From contig NZ_JACIDI010000011.1 in the NCBI RefSeq assembly GCF_014196225.1, positions 18,091 through 82,090 of the forward strand: a stretch of 64,000 nt of DNA, read 5' to 3'. A program made the translations under genes and the position numbers. Below the pieces are notes generated by a model. That model was not told the DNA's origin. It worked only from the letters and a program-made list of their open reading frames with translations, and ran no database searches. This DNA is from Bacteroides pyogenes. Lineage in GTDB: Bacteria > Bacteroidota > Bacteroidia > Bacteroidales > Bacteroidaceae. Shown piece after piece: positions 18,855-29,447 of this stretch; the first letter of the stretch is position 1; every line of letters begins with the position of its first letter.

Positions 18855-19989
18855 TTCCTCCTTCTGTAATGGCTCTTTTGTCGTAATTGCCGGACCGGTT
18901 ATAGTAACGTGTGAAGCCATAACCACCGGTGCCGAATATTCCGATTCTTTTCGTGAGCTGATATTCCAGACTGACGCGTGCCTGCAAAGCATAGAGCCGG
19001 CGGGGTATCAGTTCATCTTTGTTTTTGAAAGCTTCGATATGCTCATAACCTAAGTCACTGCTGACGGAAAGTTTCTTATAGAGTGGAAGAGACAATCCCG
19101 CCCGATAAGAGGCTGTAGCCGAAAACTTATCGTTCAAATGTCTGCGCTGCGCTCCCAATCCGATAATGGTATAGAATAATCGGTTTTTGAAACGGACACC
19201 TATATTGGCAATGGCAGTGTTTCCTCCATAAAGCATCATCTGGATTTTTGTATCGGGATTCGCATTCACCAAGCCTATTTGAAAACCTTTCATTTCTTCT
19301 TTGTAATAATTTAAAATACCGATTTGCAGACCATGTGCTTTAGTAGCATAATTGCATAATCCGATTTGTACTCCGTTCATTGCGTTGCCTGCTATATTTC
19401 CTATACCGGCTATTTGCACCCCGTTGACGCTTTCGCCGTTTACATTTAGAAAGCCGGATGCCATTAACCCCTTCATATTTCCTCCTGTAATATTGGCCAA
19501 TCCGGAAAGTTGAATCCCGTACGCTCTTTCTCCGCTTATATTTATTCCTCCACTGACTGCCAATCCTGAAACACGATCTCCTCCGATATTGATAAGCCCT
19601 GATAAAACAACTCCTACAACGTCCTGGCCGGTAATATTTACCAGACCGCTTGCGGAAACTCCGGTCATCTTATTTCCATTGATATTGGTGATTCCGGAAA
19701 ATTGAAAGCCTTCCACATTGTCGGATACTATATTTGCTATGCCCGAAACTTGTATTCCTTTGACATCGGTCCGGACTACACTTCCGAGAATATTCATTCC
19801 GATCCCGTTGAGTCGGGTCATATTTGTAAGAACACCGAGGTTCAGATAACTGGTTTGCGTGCTGTCCACCGGCTGAGTACTGATGTCTTTCCACAGAGAA
19901 AGGTTGATTCCGGCGCTTTTATTCTGAGCCGATAAACAAGCGGCAGCCATTAAAATAGCTGCCGTACATATTGTTTTCTTTACTCTCAT
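18838..19989 (-). CDS. Exported Gly/Asn-rich repeat protein (GIxxSGLxNIxG units)
   Basis: A 383-residue protein with a signal peptide (about 1-21, ending LSAQ). Residues about 60-260 are built of repeats of about 21-22 residues with a core such as VSGIANI, FSGITNI, ASGLVNI, LSGLINI, VSGGINI, LSGLANI, ASGFLNV. These suggest a beta-helix or stacked-hairpin fold. The final third (about 270-383) resembles an outer-membrane beta-barrel tail, with alternating strands ending in GGIIFSL. It recalls surface-repeat proteins described in Leptospira, but that link is from memory. It lies 51 bp downstream of the acyl-CoA ligase gene and may share its transcript. Function unknown. Confidence 0.75.
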   Translation of the reverse strand: MRVKKTICTAAILMAAACLSAQNKSAGINLSLWKDISTQPVDSTQTSYLNLGVLTNMTRLNGIGMNILGSVVRTDVKGIQVSGIANIVSDNVEGFQFSGITNINGNKMTGVSASGLVNITGQDVVGVVLSGLINIGGDRVSGLAVSGGINISGERAYGIQLSGLANITGGNMKGLMASGFLNVNGESVNGVQIAGIGNIAGNAMNGVQIGLCNYATKAHGLQIGILNYYKEEMKGFQIGLVNANPDTKIQMMLYGGNTAIANIGVRFKNRLFYTIIGLGAQRRHLNDKFSATASYRAGLSLPLYKKLSVSSDLGYEHIEAFKNKDELIPRRLYALQARVSLEYQLTKRIGIFGTGGYGFTRYYNRSGNYDKRAITEGGIIFSL

Positions 19990-20040
19990 CTTATTTATGC
20001 TTAATTATACGTATACGGTATTGCCCCAAACATGAAGTTG

Positions 20041-21699
20041 CTATCCTTTTGCCTCCTGATATAAATACCGCTTGATACTCTTTTTCGGAGTTTTTTCAAA
20101 CTCTTCGGGATATATCTTCATCTTGGATATCTGACTGTATGCCGGCAACATCTCGTTGAGCGCTATGCGGTTTTCTTCCATCACTCGCTCGATGTCGCTG
20201 TTTCGCAGGCCGTGGGTAAAGGCTTCGTCAAAGTCGGGATAAACAAGTCCTACCAGTTTCTCGTTTTGCTGTACGATTATACTTTCAGCCACGTAAGGCA
20301 GGTTGTTCAACTTATCTTCGATCTCTTCCGGATAAATATTTTGTCCGCTCGCACTGAGCAGCATGTTTTTACTCCGACCCTTGATCGTGACATTTCCTTC
20401 AGCATCAATCAATCCCAAATCACCGGTATGAAGCCAACCGTCTTTGTCAATTACTTGTTGGGTGGCCTCTTCGTTTTTGTAATATCCTACCATCATGTTC
20501 GGACCCTTGCAAACGATTTCTCCGACAATGTTTTCAGGATCGGGCGAAAGTATCTTGACTTCCATTCGAGGCGCGGCTTTACCGCAAGAACCTCGCTTGA
20601 ATCTTGTCCAGTCTTCGTAGGAAATAATCGGGCCGCACTCTGTCATTCCGTATCCTACGGTATAAGGAAAGTCGATCATTTTCAGCAATTGTTCCACTTC
20701 TTGATTGAAAGCGGCGCCGCCTACGATTACTTGTACAAAGTTTCCTCCGAAAGCTTTGATCATTTCTTCTCGTACGGTTGCTTTTATCTTATCGTTAATG
20801 AAGGGTACTTTCAAAAGTAACTTCATTGTAGGCGTTTCCAATTTGGGTAATACGTTTTTCTTTATGATTTTTTCGATAATCAATGGTACGGCAACAATGA
20901 GTCTCGGCTTGATTTCCGCAAAAGCCTGGAAAATAATTTTCGGGCTGGGCATACGTGTCAGGAAGAAAATCTGGCATCCGGCGGAAAACTCATATAAGAA
21001 CTCAAAAGCTAAACCGTACATATGAGCCATTGGCAGCATGGACACAATTTTATCTCCGGCTTCCAGAGAAAGGACTTCGAATGCAAATTTAGTATTCGAC
21101 CACAAGCTTCGATAAGGTAGCATAACCCCTTTAGAGTAGCTGGTGGTTCCGGAAGTGTAATTGATAACCGCCAGTTCTTCAGGCTGATCTTTATGGTATT
21201 CGATGTGCTCTTTGCGGAAATTCTTCGGATATTTTTTTCCGAACATCTCATTCAGATGTTCCCGTGCATGAGTGAGACGCTCGGTACGCGAAACCAATAT
21301 GCTGAAATCTGTCATCAGGAGAATTCCTTCGAGTAGGGGCATGGCCGACTCGTTAAGGTTTTCCCAGATCATGTCTCCCACAAACAGCAACTTGGCTTCG
21401 GAATGATTGACAATATTATGTACATTGTCGGCCTTGAATTCGTGGAGGATGGGAACAATAACCGCACCGTATGTCAGTGTTGCCAGGAAAGTTACTCCCC
21501 AGTGGGAACTGTTTCGTCCGCAAACGGCTATTTTATCTCCCTTGCGGATACCGCTTTCTTCAAATATAATGTGGAGTTTTTCAATTTTGCGGGCTACATC
21601 TTTATACTGTAGGGTGGCGCCTTTGTAGTCTGTCAAGGCGTCTAAATCCCAATGGTTCTTTATACTGCTTTCTATATAAGCTATAAAACTTTGTTCCAT
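20041..21699 (-). CDS. AMP-forming long-chain acyl-CoA ligase family protein
   Basis: A 552-residue ATP-dependent acyl-activating enzyme (ANL superfamily). It shows the P-loop-like YTSGTTSYSKGVM motif (about 185), the GYGMTECGP motif (about 335), the LHTGDLG motif (about 410), and a C-terminal region with KNMLLSASGQNIYPEEIED. It likely makes fatty acyl-CoA or acyl-AMP for membrane lipid or fatty acid recycling; chain length cannot be told. The ATG at 21699 is preferred over 21711, since the TAnnTTTG box at 21728-21735 would leave almost no leader for the earlier start. Confidence 0.9.
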   Translation of the reverse strand: MEQSFIAYIESSIKNHWDLDALTDYKGATLQYKDVARKIEKLHIIFEESGIRKGDKIAVCGRNSSHWGVTFLATLTYGAVIVPILHEFKADNVHNIVNHSEAKLLFVGDMIWENLNESAMPLLEGILLMTDFSILVSRTERLTHAREHLNEMFGKKYPKNFRKEHIEYHKDQPEELAVINYTSGTTSYSKGVMLPYRSLWSNTKFAFEVLSLEAGDKIVSMLPMAHMYGLAFEFLYEFSAGCQIFFLTRMPSPKIIFQAFAEIKPRLIVAVPLIIEKIIKKNVLPKLETPTMKLLLKVPFINDKIKATVREEMIKAFGGNFVQVIVGGAAFNQEVEQLLKMIDFPYTVGYGMTECGPIISYEDWTRFKRGSCGKAAPRMEVKILSPDPENIVGEIVCKGPNMMVGYYKNEEATQQVIDKDGWLHTGDLGLIDAEGNVTIKGRSKNMLLSASGQNIYPEEIEDKLNNLPYVAESIIVQQNEKLVGLVYPDFDEAFTHGLRNSDIERVMEENRIALNEMLPAYSQISKMKIYPEEFEKTPKKSIKRYLYQEAKG

Positions 21700-21727
21700 T
21701 GTTTTGCACATTCTGTTTTAAACTGTG

Positions 21728-21735
21728 CAAAGATA
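21728..21735 (-). promoter_or_regulatory. -7 box for the acyl-CoA ligase gene
   Basis: The minus strand reads TATCTTTG, 28 bp upstream of the chosen ATG at 21699. Confidence 0.6.
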
Positions 21736-21807
21736 GTATTATTAAATTAATAATGAAAGAATATGGAATTAAAATGAATTTGATTCCGAATATTCTTTCA
21801 TAAGCGG

Positions 21808-22878
21808 CTATTGCAAGTACCATTCGTACATTTTTCGGACACCTTCTTCTATTTCGATTTGATGGTGCCAACCTAATGCGTGAAGCTTGGAAGGATCGGT
21901 AAGTTTGCGCATCGTGCCGTCGGGCTTGCTGCTATCGAACGTTATTAAGCCCCGATAGCCTACAGTCGTAACAATTTGTTCTGCCAATTCCCGTATACTG
22001 ATTTCTTTTCCGGTTCCGATGTTGATATGACAGTTTCGGATCTCCTTTTCCTTTTCATTGTACGTGTCTTTAAAATCGACATGCTCCATCACAAATACGC
22101 TGGCGTCGGCCATTTCTTCACTCCATAGAAACTCCCGAAGGGGAGTACCCGTACCCCACAAAGTTACTTCCGCCTGATGAATGCCGTATTTGCTTAAAAC
22201 AGCACATATCTTCTCCTGAGAGCTTTCTCCATCGATACCTTCTATCGGCCGTTTGCTTAAATCTTTGCGTATAGCTTCCCATTTTCCTTCTTTCAGGCAG
22301 TGCGCCAAATGTATTTTTCGAATCATGGCGGGAAGCACATGGCTGCGCTCAAGATCGAAGTTATCATTGGGACCATATAGATTGGTCGGCATTACAGCGA
22401 TGTAGTTTGTGCCATATTGCAGGTTAAAGCTCTCGCACATTTTAAGTCCTGCTATTTTAGCAATTGCGTATGGCTCGTTTGTATATTCCAGTGAAGAGGT
22501 GAGAAGCGCATCTTCTTTCATGGGTTGCTCGGCATCGCGCGGATAAATACAGGTACTTCCCAAGAAGAGTAATTTTTTCACATGATGTCGGAAACTTTCG
22601 CCTATGACGTTTTGCTGAATTTGCAGATTTTTGAAGATAAAATCGGCCCGGTAAACATTGTTTGCCATGATTCCTCCCACAAAAGCTGCCGCAAGGAAAA
22701 CGTATTCCGGACGTTCTTTATCGAAAAAACGACGTACAGCTACTGCATCCAACAAATCCAATTCTTTATGGCTACGTCCTATCAAATTGGTATACCCTTT
22801 TTCCTGAAGGTTTTTCCAAATAGCGGACCCTACAAGTCCGAGATGTCCCGCTACATATATCTTTGCGTATTTTTCCAT
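21808..22878 (-). CDS. fcl: GDP-L-fucose synthase
   Basis: A 356-residue NADPH-dependent epimerase-reductase that converts GDP-4-keto-6-deoxymannose to GDP-L-fucose. Extended SDR features: nucleotide-binding [11 protein letters not shown] (about 11-21), the Ser of FLGSTCIYP (about 107) and the YxxxK pair in [10 protein letters not shown] (about 136-140). It starts 6 bp after the gmd stop codon, so it is translated from the same mRNA as gmd. In Bacteroides, GDP-fucose feeds capsular polysaccharides and O-glycosylated surface proteins. The protein is longer than the E. coli enzyme (about 320 aa), with an insertion near residues 195-230. Confidence 0.95.
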   Translation of the reverse strand: MEKYAKIYVAGHLGLVGSAIWKNLQEKGYTNLIGRSHKELDLLDAVAVRRFFDKERPEYVFLAAAFVGGIMANNVYRADFIFKNLQIQQNVIGESFRHHVKKLLFLGSTCIYPRDAEQPMKEDALLTSSLEYTNEPYAIAKIAGLKMCESFNLQYGTNYIAVMPTNLYGPNDNFDLERSHVLPAMIRKIHLAHCLKEGKWEAIRKDLSKRPIEGIDGESSQEKICAVLSKYGIHQAEVTLWGTGTPLREFLWSEEMADASVFVMEHVDFKDTYNEKEKEIRNCHINIGTGKEISIRELAEQIVTTVGYRGLITFDSSKPDGTMRKLTDPSKLHALGWHHQIEIEEGVRKMYEWYLQ

Positions 22879-22884
22879 GGTTGG

Positions 22885-23955
22885 TTAATGTTTGCCGGCA
22901 ATCATGCGTTTCACCTTTTCCATATCGTGTCTGACCATCAGTTTCACCAATTCTTCGAATGAGGTTTTTCGAGGGTTCCAACCCAATACTGTTTTTGCCT
23001 TTGTAGGATCTCCCAGCAATTGTTCCACTTCTGCCGGACGGAAGTATTTCGGGTCTACCTCGACCAATGTTTTTCCCGTAGCTGCATCAATTCCTTTTTC
23101 ATCCACACCTTCACCTTCCCAACGGATTTCGATTCCGGCCTCTTTGAAGGCCAGGGTGGCAAACTCGCGTACTGTATGCATTTCTCCGGTGGCAATTACA
23201 AAATCTTCGGGAGTATGATGTTGCAGCATCAGCCACATACATTCGATGTAATCTTTTGCATATCCCCAGTCGCGAAGGGCATCCAGATTTCCCAAATATA
23301 ATTTATCCTGTTCGCCTTGGGCTATTCGGGCTGCCGCCAATGTTATTTTTCGGGTTACGAAAGTCTCTCCGCGGCGTTCGCTTTCGTGATTGAATAAAAT
23401 ACCGTTTACCGCGAACATGCCGTAACTTTCTCTGTAATTTTTAGTAATCCAGAAACCATATTGTTTGGCTACGCCGTATGGGCTGCGTGGGTAGAAAGGA
23501 GTCGTTTCTTTTTGGGGAACTTCCTGCACCTTGCCGAATAATTCGGAAGTGGAAGCTTGATAAATACGGGTTTTCTTTTCCAGTCCCAAGATTCGTACGG
23601 CTTCAAGCATACGCAGTGTGCCGATTGCGTCGGTTTCGGCAGTATATTCAGGAACATCAAAAGACACTTTCACATGACTTTGTGCTGCTAAATTGTATAT
23701 CTCGTCCGGTTGAATTTGTTGGATAATACGTATCAGCGAACTGGAATCTGTCATGTCTCCATAATGAAGATTAATGGTACGTTTTTGTTTCATATCACGC
23801 ACCCATTCGTCAAAATATAAGTGCTCAATCCGGCCTGTATTGAAAGAGGAAGAACGGCGGAGAATCCCGTGAACTTCATAGCCTTTTTGCAAAAGGAATT
23901 CAGCAAGAAAAGAACCGTCTTGCCCTGTAATGCCTGAAATAAGAGCTTTTTTCAT
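22885..23955 (-). CDS. gmd: GDP-mannose 4,6-dehydratase
   Basis: A 356-residue SDR enzyme that dehydrates GDP-D-mannose to GDP-4-keto-6-deoxy-D-mannose, the first step of GDP-fucose synthesis. Motifs: [15 protein letters not shown] (NADP site, about 8-22), the T-S-E pair in [25 protein letters not shown] (YxxxK), and the [16 protein letters not shown] block specific to Gmd. First gene of the gmd-fcl operon. Upstream only a weak box with TTTG is seen. Confidence 0.97.
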   Translation of the reverse strand: MKKALISGITGQDGSFLAEFLLQKGYEVHGILRRSSSFNTGRIEHLYFDEWVRDMKQKRTINLHYGDMTDSSSLIRIIQQIQPDEIYNLAAQSHVKVSFDVPEYTAETDAIGTLRMLEAVRILGLEKKTRIYQASTSELFGKVQEVPQKETTPFYPRSPYGVAKQYGFWITKNYRESYGMFAVNGILFNHESERRGETFVTRKITLAAARIAQGEQDKLYLGNLDALRDWGYAKDYIECMWLMLQHHTPEDFVIATGEMHTVREFATLAFKEAGIEIRWEGEGVDEKGIDAATGKTLVEVDPKYFRPAEVEQLLGDPTKAKTVLGWNPRKTSFEELVKLMVRHDMEKVKRMIAGKH

Positions 23956-24090
23956 ATGCTAATTATTTTGTTTGGGTATTTGCTGCAAATGTCGCTAATT
24001 GCTATTAGATATGCAAGATTCTTTATACCTATTTCTTAAGAAAGCTTCCTCCGGAGTGCCCTTACAACACTTGTGATGAGAGATCTTTTG

Positions 24091-25263
24091 TCATGGCAAA
24101 CGACCTCCTTTACCCATCACTTTATCAACAATCAGGGCGATGGCTCCGTCGCCTGTTACATTGCAAGCTGTTCCGAAACTATCCATGGCAATATAAAGCG
24201 CAATCATTAACGCTTGTGCCGACTCATCGAACCCCAGCATCGATTGCAGGATTCCCAACGCTGCCATGATGGCTCCTCCCGGAACACCCGGTGCGGCTAC
24301 CATTGTTATGCCCAACATAAATATGAAACCCGCAAACATGGGAAAGTCGAACGTCATTCCTTGCATCATCATCAGCGCAAGTGCGCAGGCAACAATTTTA
24401 AGGGTGCTCCCCGAAAGATGTATTGTGGCACAAAGTGGTATTACGAAACCTGCGATATCGGCAGATACTCCATTCTTTTTCGTCTGCTCCAGTGTGACAG
24501 GGATAGTAGCGGCCGAAGATTGAGTTCCCAACGCTGTGAAATAAGCGGGCATCATTCGGCATAACAACCGGAGCGGATTCTTATGTACAAAAAGAGATGC
24601 AATGAAATATTGCAGAATCAGCAAAAAAATATGTAGAATAAAAATGATACCTATGATTTTGATGAAAACCATCAAAATGGAAAACACCTGTCCGGAATGT
24701 GTCATATTCAGGAAGATGCCGAATATGTAAAGCGGAAGCAACGGAAGAATGACTGCGCTTATCATACGAATAATTATTTCCTGGAAATCACGCGCTACAT
24801 TTTTCAATGCTTCTGTATTTAATGAAGCGAGTCCCAAACCTAATGTGAAAGCGAAAATAAGTGCTGTCATCACATTCATCAATGGAGGAATCGAGACAGA
24901 GAAATATGGCAGTATTCCTTGCGCTTCACTCACATCTTCCAGAGAAACATCAGTCTGAATGAGAGAAGGAAATATAGCGGCACCTGTAAAATACGACAAG
25001 AAACCTGAGAACAAGGTTGCTCCATAAGCGATCAAAGCAGTAAAAAGCAACATTTTCCCTGCTCCTTTTCCGATGTCGGCTATTGCGACGGTAACCAGTC
25101 CGAGAATAATAAGAGGGATGGAGAAGTTCAGATATTCACTGAAGATGCCGTTGAATGTAACGAAAAGTCGTACTAACGAAACGGGTAAAATCGCACCTGC
25201 GGCAATGCCCAGTATAATTGCAATGATGATACGTGGCAATAAACCTATTTTGAGTTTTCTCAT
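24091..25263 (-). CDS. Dicarboxylate/amino acid:cation symporter (DAACS family)
   Basis: A 390-residue inner-membrane carrier of the GltP/DctA/SstT superfamily. Diagnostic motifs: the serine-rich GTQSSAATIPVT stretch of re-entrant hairpin 1, the hairpin-2 region VAAPGVPGGAIM, and the substrate and sodium site DSFGTACNVTGDG near the C-terminus. It probably imports C4-dicarboxylates, glutamate/aspartate or Ser/Thr with sodium or protons. A minus-strand TAnnTTTG box is present upstream. Monocistronic. Confidence 0.93.
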   Translation of the reverse strand: MRKLKIGLLPRIIIAIILGIAAGAILPVSLVRLFVTFNGIFSEYLNFSIPLIILGLVTVAIADIGKGAGKMLLFTALIAYGATLFSGFLSYFTGAAIFPSLIQTDVSLEDVSEAQGILPYFSVSIPPLMNVMTALIFAFTLGLGLASLNTEALKNVARDFQEIIIRMISAVILPLLPLYIFGIFLNMTHSGQVFSILMVFIKIIGIIFILHIFLLILQYFIASLFVHKNPLRLLCRMMPAYFTALGTQSSAATIPVTLEQTKKNGVSADIAGFVIPLCATIHLSGSTLKIVACALALMMMQGMTFDFPMFAGFIFMLGITMVAAPGVPGGAIMAALGILQSMLGFDESAQALMIALYIAMDSFGTACNVTGDGAIALIVDKVMGKGGRLP

Positions 25264-25300
25264 TGAGTTGCTTTTGTTTTATTTAAGGTTTGATAAAACG

Positions 25301-25308
25301 CAAAAATA
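25301..25308 (-). promoter_or_regulatory. -7 box for the symporter gene
   Basis: The minus strand reads TATTTTTG, 37 bp upstream of the ATG at 25263. Confidence 0.55.
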
Positions 25309-25399
25309 ATATTTTAATCTGTAAAATCTACGAACATTTGTTCATTTTCATCTGTTATCCACATAATAATTCAATAAAATATCGTAACTCAAAAGAAAT

Positions 25400-26875
25400 A
25401 TGGAAAATCGTTATAAATCGGATATCGGATTGATTGGCTTGGCTGTGATGGGCGAGAACTTAGCTTTGAATATGGAGAGCAAGGGATGGCAAGTATCGGT
25501 ATACAATCGTACGTTACCCGGAGTGGAGGAGGGCGTGGTTGAACGTTTTGTCAACGGGCGCGGTAAGGATAAAAATTTTAAAGGATTCACTGAAATGAAA
25601 GCTTTTGTTGAATCCATCGCCACTCCGCGTAAAATTATGATGATGGTTCGTGCAGGGAAACCTGTCGACGAACTGATGGAGCAGCTTTTCCCGCTGCTTT
25701 CTCCCGGAGATATATTGATTGATGGGGGGAATTCTAATTATGAAGATACGAACCGACGTGTTGCGCTGGCCGAGTCGAAAGGTTTTCTGTTTGTCGGCAG
25801 TGGTGTATCCGGTGGCGAAGAAGGAGCATTGAACGGTGCTTCTATTATGCCGGGAGGATCGGCGAAAGCCTGGCCGGAGGTTAAGTCTGTATTGCAAAGT
25901 ATTGCGGCGAAAGCGGACGATGGTTCTCCTTGTTGTCAATGGGTAGGCCCTGAAGGAGCAGGACATTTCGTGAAAATGATTCATAATGGTATTGAATATG
26001 GCGACATGCAGCTTATAGCCGAGGCATATTGGGTGATGAAAAACCTGGCGGATATGAGCAACGATGAAATGGCGGATGTGTTCACTCGTTGGAATGAAGG
26101 AAAGCTCCGAAGCTATCTGATTGAGATTACAGGAAACATCCTGCGACATAAAGATGTGAACGGAGATTATCTGATCGATAAGATTCTGGATGCCGCAGGA
26201 CAAAAAGGAACCGGCAAATGGTCGGTCATCAATGCCATGGAGCTGGGTATGCCATTAGGCTTAATTGCCACGGCTGTGTTTGAACGCAGCCTCTCGGCGC
26301 AAAAGGAATTGCGTAACCGGGCAGCCCGTCATTTTGAAAAAACGAATCAAAAAGAGAAATACGCGGAATCGGACTTGGTAAAGAAGATTTTTTCTGCACT
26401 TTATGCTTCCAAACTGGTTTCCTATGCGCAGGGATTTGCTGTTCTACAGCAAGCTTCCGATACTTTCGGATGGAATCTTGACTTGGCGTCGATTGCCCGT
26501 ATGTGGCGTGGCGGATGTATCATCCGCAGCGTTTTTCTGAATGATATAGCCTCTGCTTTCGAAGCTACCGACAAACCTGCACATCTGTTGTTGGCGCCTT
26601 ACTTCTCACAAGAAATAAAAAGTTTGCTTCCCGAATGGAAAGCACTTGTCACAGAAGCAATGACTGAGGAGTTGCCCGTTCCTGCATTCTCTTCGGCTTT
26701 GAATTACTTCTATTCACTGACCTCTGCCGATCTTCCTGCCAATATGGTGCAGGCCCAGCGCGATTATTTCGGCGCTCATACCTTTGAACGTAAAGATACT
26801 CCCCGAGGAGATTTCTTTCATGAGAATTGGACCGGTCATGGAGGCGACACAAAGTCGGGAACGTATAACGTATAA
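25400..26875 (+). CDS. gnd: 6-phosphogluconate dehydrogenase, decarboxylating
   Basis: A 491-residue cytosolic enzyme that oxidises 6-phosphogluconate to ribulose-5-phosphate, CO2 and NAD(P)H. Coenzyme motif GLAVMGENLALNM (about 11-23), substrate loops GSGVSGGEEGA and the catalytic Lys region GAGHFVKMIHNGIEYGD (about 191-207). Full length for the long (E. coli-type) form. First of three adjacent oxidative pentose phosphate genes on the plus strand; 174 bp separate it from zwf, without a clear terminator. Confidence 0.97.
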   Translation: MENRYKSDIGLIGLAVMGENLALNMESKGWQVSVYNRTLPGVEEGVVERFVNGRGKDKNFKGFTEMKAFVESIATPRKIMMMVRAGKPVDELMEQLFPLLSPGDILIDGGNSNYEDTNRRVALAESKGFLFVGSGVSGGEEGALNGASIMPGGSAKAWPEVKSVLQSIAAKADDGSPCCQWVGPEGAGHFVKMIHNGIEYGDMQLIAEAYWVMKNLADMSNDEMADVFTRWNEGKLRSYLIEITGNILRHKDVNGDYLIDKILDAAGQKGTGKWSVINAMELGMPLGLIATAVFERSLSAQKELRNRAARHFEKTNQKEKYAESDLVKKIFSALYASKLVSYAQGFAVLQQASDTFGWNLDLASIARMWRGGCIIRSVFLNDIASAFEATDKPAHLLLAPYFSQEIKSLLPEWKALVTEAMTEELPVPAFSSALNYFYSLTSADLPANMVQAQRDYFGAHTFERKDTPRGDFFHENWTGHGGDTKSGTYNV

Positions 26876-27049
26876 TAAAAAAAGAAACCGTTTCAACCCG
26901 GTACGCTTCATATATCCGGAGTGTGGCGTATGGAGCGATTCGTCTTTATAATCTTGAGTATTCATCTTTTATCGATATCAGAGAGAATGATTGTCGCGTA
27001 GAAAGGAAAAAAGATGAGTTGAAAGAAAACATTGAAAAAAATAGAAACT

Positions 27050-28546
27050 ATGGATAAATTTGCAATGATTATTTTCGGTGCTTCCGGAGACCTGACAAAG
27101 CGTAAACTGATGCCGGCTCTTTATTCTCTTTATCGGGATAATCGGCTCACCGGAGCTTTCTCTATATTGGGCATTGCCCGTACAGCATACTCCGATGGAG
27201 AATTCCGCTCTTATATATTGGAGGAATTACAACATTTCGTCAAAGCTGAAGATCAGGACGAGGAGATTATGAATTCCTTTGTGTCTCATCTCTATTATCT
27301 CCCGATGGACCCCGCAAAGGCCGACGGCTATGCTACGCTTCGCAAGAGATTGGCGGAACTGACTCATGACGAACATCCTGACAATCTTTTATATTATCTG
27401 GCCACACCCCCTTCGCTTTATGGATTAGTGCCTCTGCATTTGAAAGAAGCCGGACTGAATACTTCAGGAGCGCGCATTATTGTAGAGAAACCATTCGGTT
27501 ATGATCTGGAATCGGCGCGTGAACTGAATCGTATTTACACCTCTGTTTTCGAAGAACGTCAAATTTATCGTATCGATCATTTTCTGGGCAAAGAGACTGC
27601 GCAGAATTTGCTTGCTTTCCGTTTTGCCAATGGAGTATTCGAACCGTTATGGAACCGGAACTACATTGACTACGTGGAAGTGACTGCCGTAGAGAATCTG
27701 GGAATTGAAGACAGGGGAGGTTTTTATGAGACAACAGGTGCTTTGCGTGACATGGTTCAAAATCATCTCATTCAGCTTGTGGCTCTTACGGCGATGGAAC
27801 CGCCGGCAATCTTTAATGCCGATAATTTCCGTAATGAGGTTGTGAAGGTATATGACTCGTTGATGCCGCTTGATGATGTCGATTTAAACGAACATATTGT
27901 TCGCGGACAGTACACGACTTCAGGAAATAAGAAAGGATATCGGGAAGAGAAGGGAGTCGACCCGGAATCCCGTACAGAAACTTATATCGCAATGAAGCTG
28001 GGTATCAGTAATTGGCGCTGGAGCGGTGTGCCTTTTTATATCCGGACAGGAAAGCAAATGCCGACAAAGGTTACGGAGATTGTGGTTCACTTCCGTGAAA
28101 CTCCTCACCAAATGTTTCGTTGCGCAGACGGCAATTGCCCTCGTGCCAACAAGCTTATTCTACGCCTTCAGCCCAATGAAGGGATTGTGCTGAAAATTGG
28201 GATGAAAGTTCCCGGCGCAGGGTTTGAAGTTCGTCAGGTAACGATGGATTTCAGCTACGACCAATTGGGAGGAGTGCCGAGCGGCGATGCTTATGCTCGT
28301 TTAATTGACGATTGTATACAAGGCGATCCGACTTTGTTTACACGCAGCGATGCAGTAGAGGCTTCATGGAAATTCTTCGACCCGATACTTAAGTATTGGA
28401 ATCAAAACCACGATGCTCCGCTTTATGGATATCCTGCAGGAACATGGGGACCTCTCGAGAGTGAAGCCATGATGCACGAACATGGCGCAGAATGGACTAA
28501 TCCGTGTAAGAATCTCACTAATACCGATCAATATTGCGAACTATGA
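27050..28546 (+). CDS. zwf: Glucose-6-phosphate 1-dehydrogenase
   Basis: A 498-residue enzyme of the first pentose phosphate step. NADP-binding GASGDLTKRKLMPAL (about 9-23) and the active-site signature RIDHFLGKET (His and Lys in order) are intact. The ATG at 27050 is taken instead of a TTG at 27032, because it gives the normal N-terminus directly before the Rossmann strand. The stop codon overlaps the pgl start (ATGA), which points to translational coupling. Confidence 0.97.
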   Translation: MDKFAMIIFGASGDLTKRKLMPALYSLYRDNRLTGAFSILGIARTAYSDGEFRSYILEELQHFVKAEDQDEEIMNSFVSHLYYLPMDPAKADGYATLRKRLAELTHDEHPDNLLYYLATPPSLYGLVPLHLKEAGLNTSGARIIVEKPFGYDLESARELNRIYTSVFEERQIYRIDHFLGKETAQNLLAFRFANGVFEPLWNRNYIDYVEVTAVENLGIEDRGGFYETTGALRDMVQNHLIQLVALTAMEPPAIFNADNFRNEVVKVYDSLMPLDDVDLNEHIVRGQYTTSGNKKGYREEKGVDPESRTETYIAMKLGISNWRWSGVPFYIRTGKQMPTKVTEIVVHFRETPHQMFRCADGNCPRANKLILRLQPNEGIVLKIGMKVPGAGFEVRQVTMDFSYDQLGGVPSGDAYARLIDDCIQGDPTLFTRSDAVEASWKFFDPILKYWNQNHDAPLYGYPAGTWGPLESEAMMHEHGAEWTNPCKNLTNTDQYCEL

Positions 28547-29292
28547 AACTATTTGTTTACTCTTCGCCGTTAGAAACGGCTCGTGCATTACTAAAACATT
28601 TGCTCGTATTGATGGATGAACAGCCTGACAAAACATTCAATATCGCAGTAAGCGGCGGAAGCACTCCTGCGCTGATGTTCGAATTATGGGCCAATGAATA
28701 TGCGGATGTTACTTCATGGGAGCGCATAAGAATTTATTGGGTGGACGAACGTTGTGTTCCTCCCGAAAGTGTGGACAGCAATTACGGAATGACACGAAAG
28801 CTCTTATTAGACGTTGTTCCGGTTTCATCCGATCATGTTTTTCGTATTCGTGGAGAAAAGAATCCGAAAGAAGAAGCCGAACGCTATTCAGAACTGGTGA
28901 GCGGACAGGTTCCTTCCCGAAATGGCTGGCCGGAATTTGATGTGGTGCTTTTGGGAGCGGGCGATGACGGGCACACTTCTTCCATTTTTCCGGGACAAGA
29001 AAGTTTATTGTCTTCCGATGCTGTGTATGCGGTCAGCACGCATCCTTCTACCGCCCGGCAACGTATTGCATTGACCGGATATCCGATAATGAATGCACGT
29101 CACGTTATTTTTCTTATTAATGGGGAAGAAAAGGCCGAGGTCGTGAAAGACATGTGTAAATCTGCTGATGCAGGGCCAGCAGCTTATATAGCTCATCATG
29201 CGAAGAATCACATGGCTTTGTTTATGGATGCGGCAGCAGCGGCGTATATCCGCCCCGCAGAAAGTTGCAATAACGAAGAAAAAACAAGTTAA
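28543..29292 (+). CDS. pgl: 6-phosphogluconolactonase
   Basis: A 249-residue member of the NagB/6PGL fold that hydrolyses 6-phosphogluconolactone to 6-phosphogluconate, between Zwf and Gnd. Features: the SGGSTPALMFEL phosphate loop (about 29-40), WVDERCVPPES, and LLGAGDDGHTSSIFPG. The ATG at 28543 overlaps the zwf stop by four bases. It ends the gnd-zwf-pgl cluster; a strong terminator lies about 105 bp downstream. Confidence 0.95.
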   Translation: MKLFVYSSPLETARALLKHLLVLMDEQPDKTFNIAVSGGSTPALMFELWANEYADVTSWERIRIYWVDERCVPPESVDSNYGMTRKLLLDVVPVSSDHVFRIRGEKNPKEEAERYSELVSGQVPSRNGWPEFDVVLLGAGDDGHTSSIFPGQESLLSSDAVYAVSTHPSTARQRIALTGYPIMNARHVIFLINGEEKAEVVKDMCKSADAGPAAYIAHHAKNHMALFMDAAAAAYIRPAESCNNEEKTS

Positions 29293-29398
29293 TTGCAGTC
29301 CGGCTTGTTCTCAAGCTGTTAACTTCCAGCAAAATCTCCGGATGCCGAACGATGGAGCAAGCGCATATGACGTAAGGATTTGAAGTCTTCATTCTCAA

Positions 29399-29447
29399 AA
29401 CGAAAAAGCAACCTCTTCACTCAATAAGGAGAGGTTGCTTTTTCGTT
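29399..29447 (+). terminator. Strong terminator after gnd-zwf-pgl
   Basis: A perfect 18-bp stem (29399-29416 with 29430-29447) has a 13-nt loop; the right arm contains TTTTT. The symmetric A/T tracts could make it work in both directions. Confidence 0.85.
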
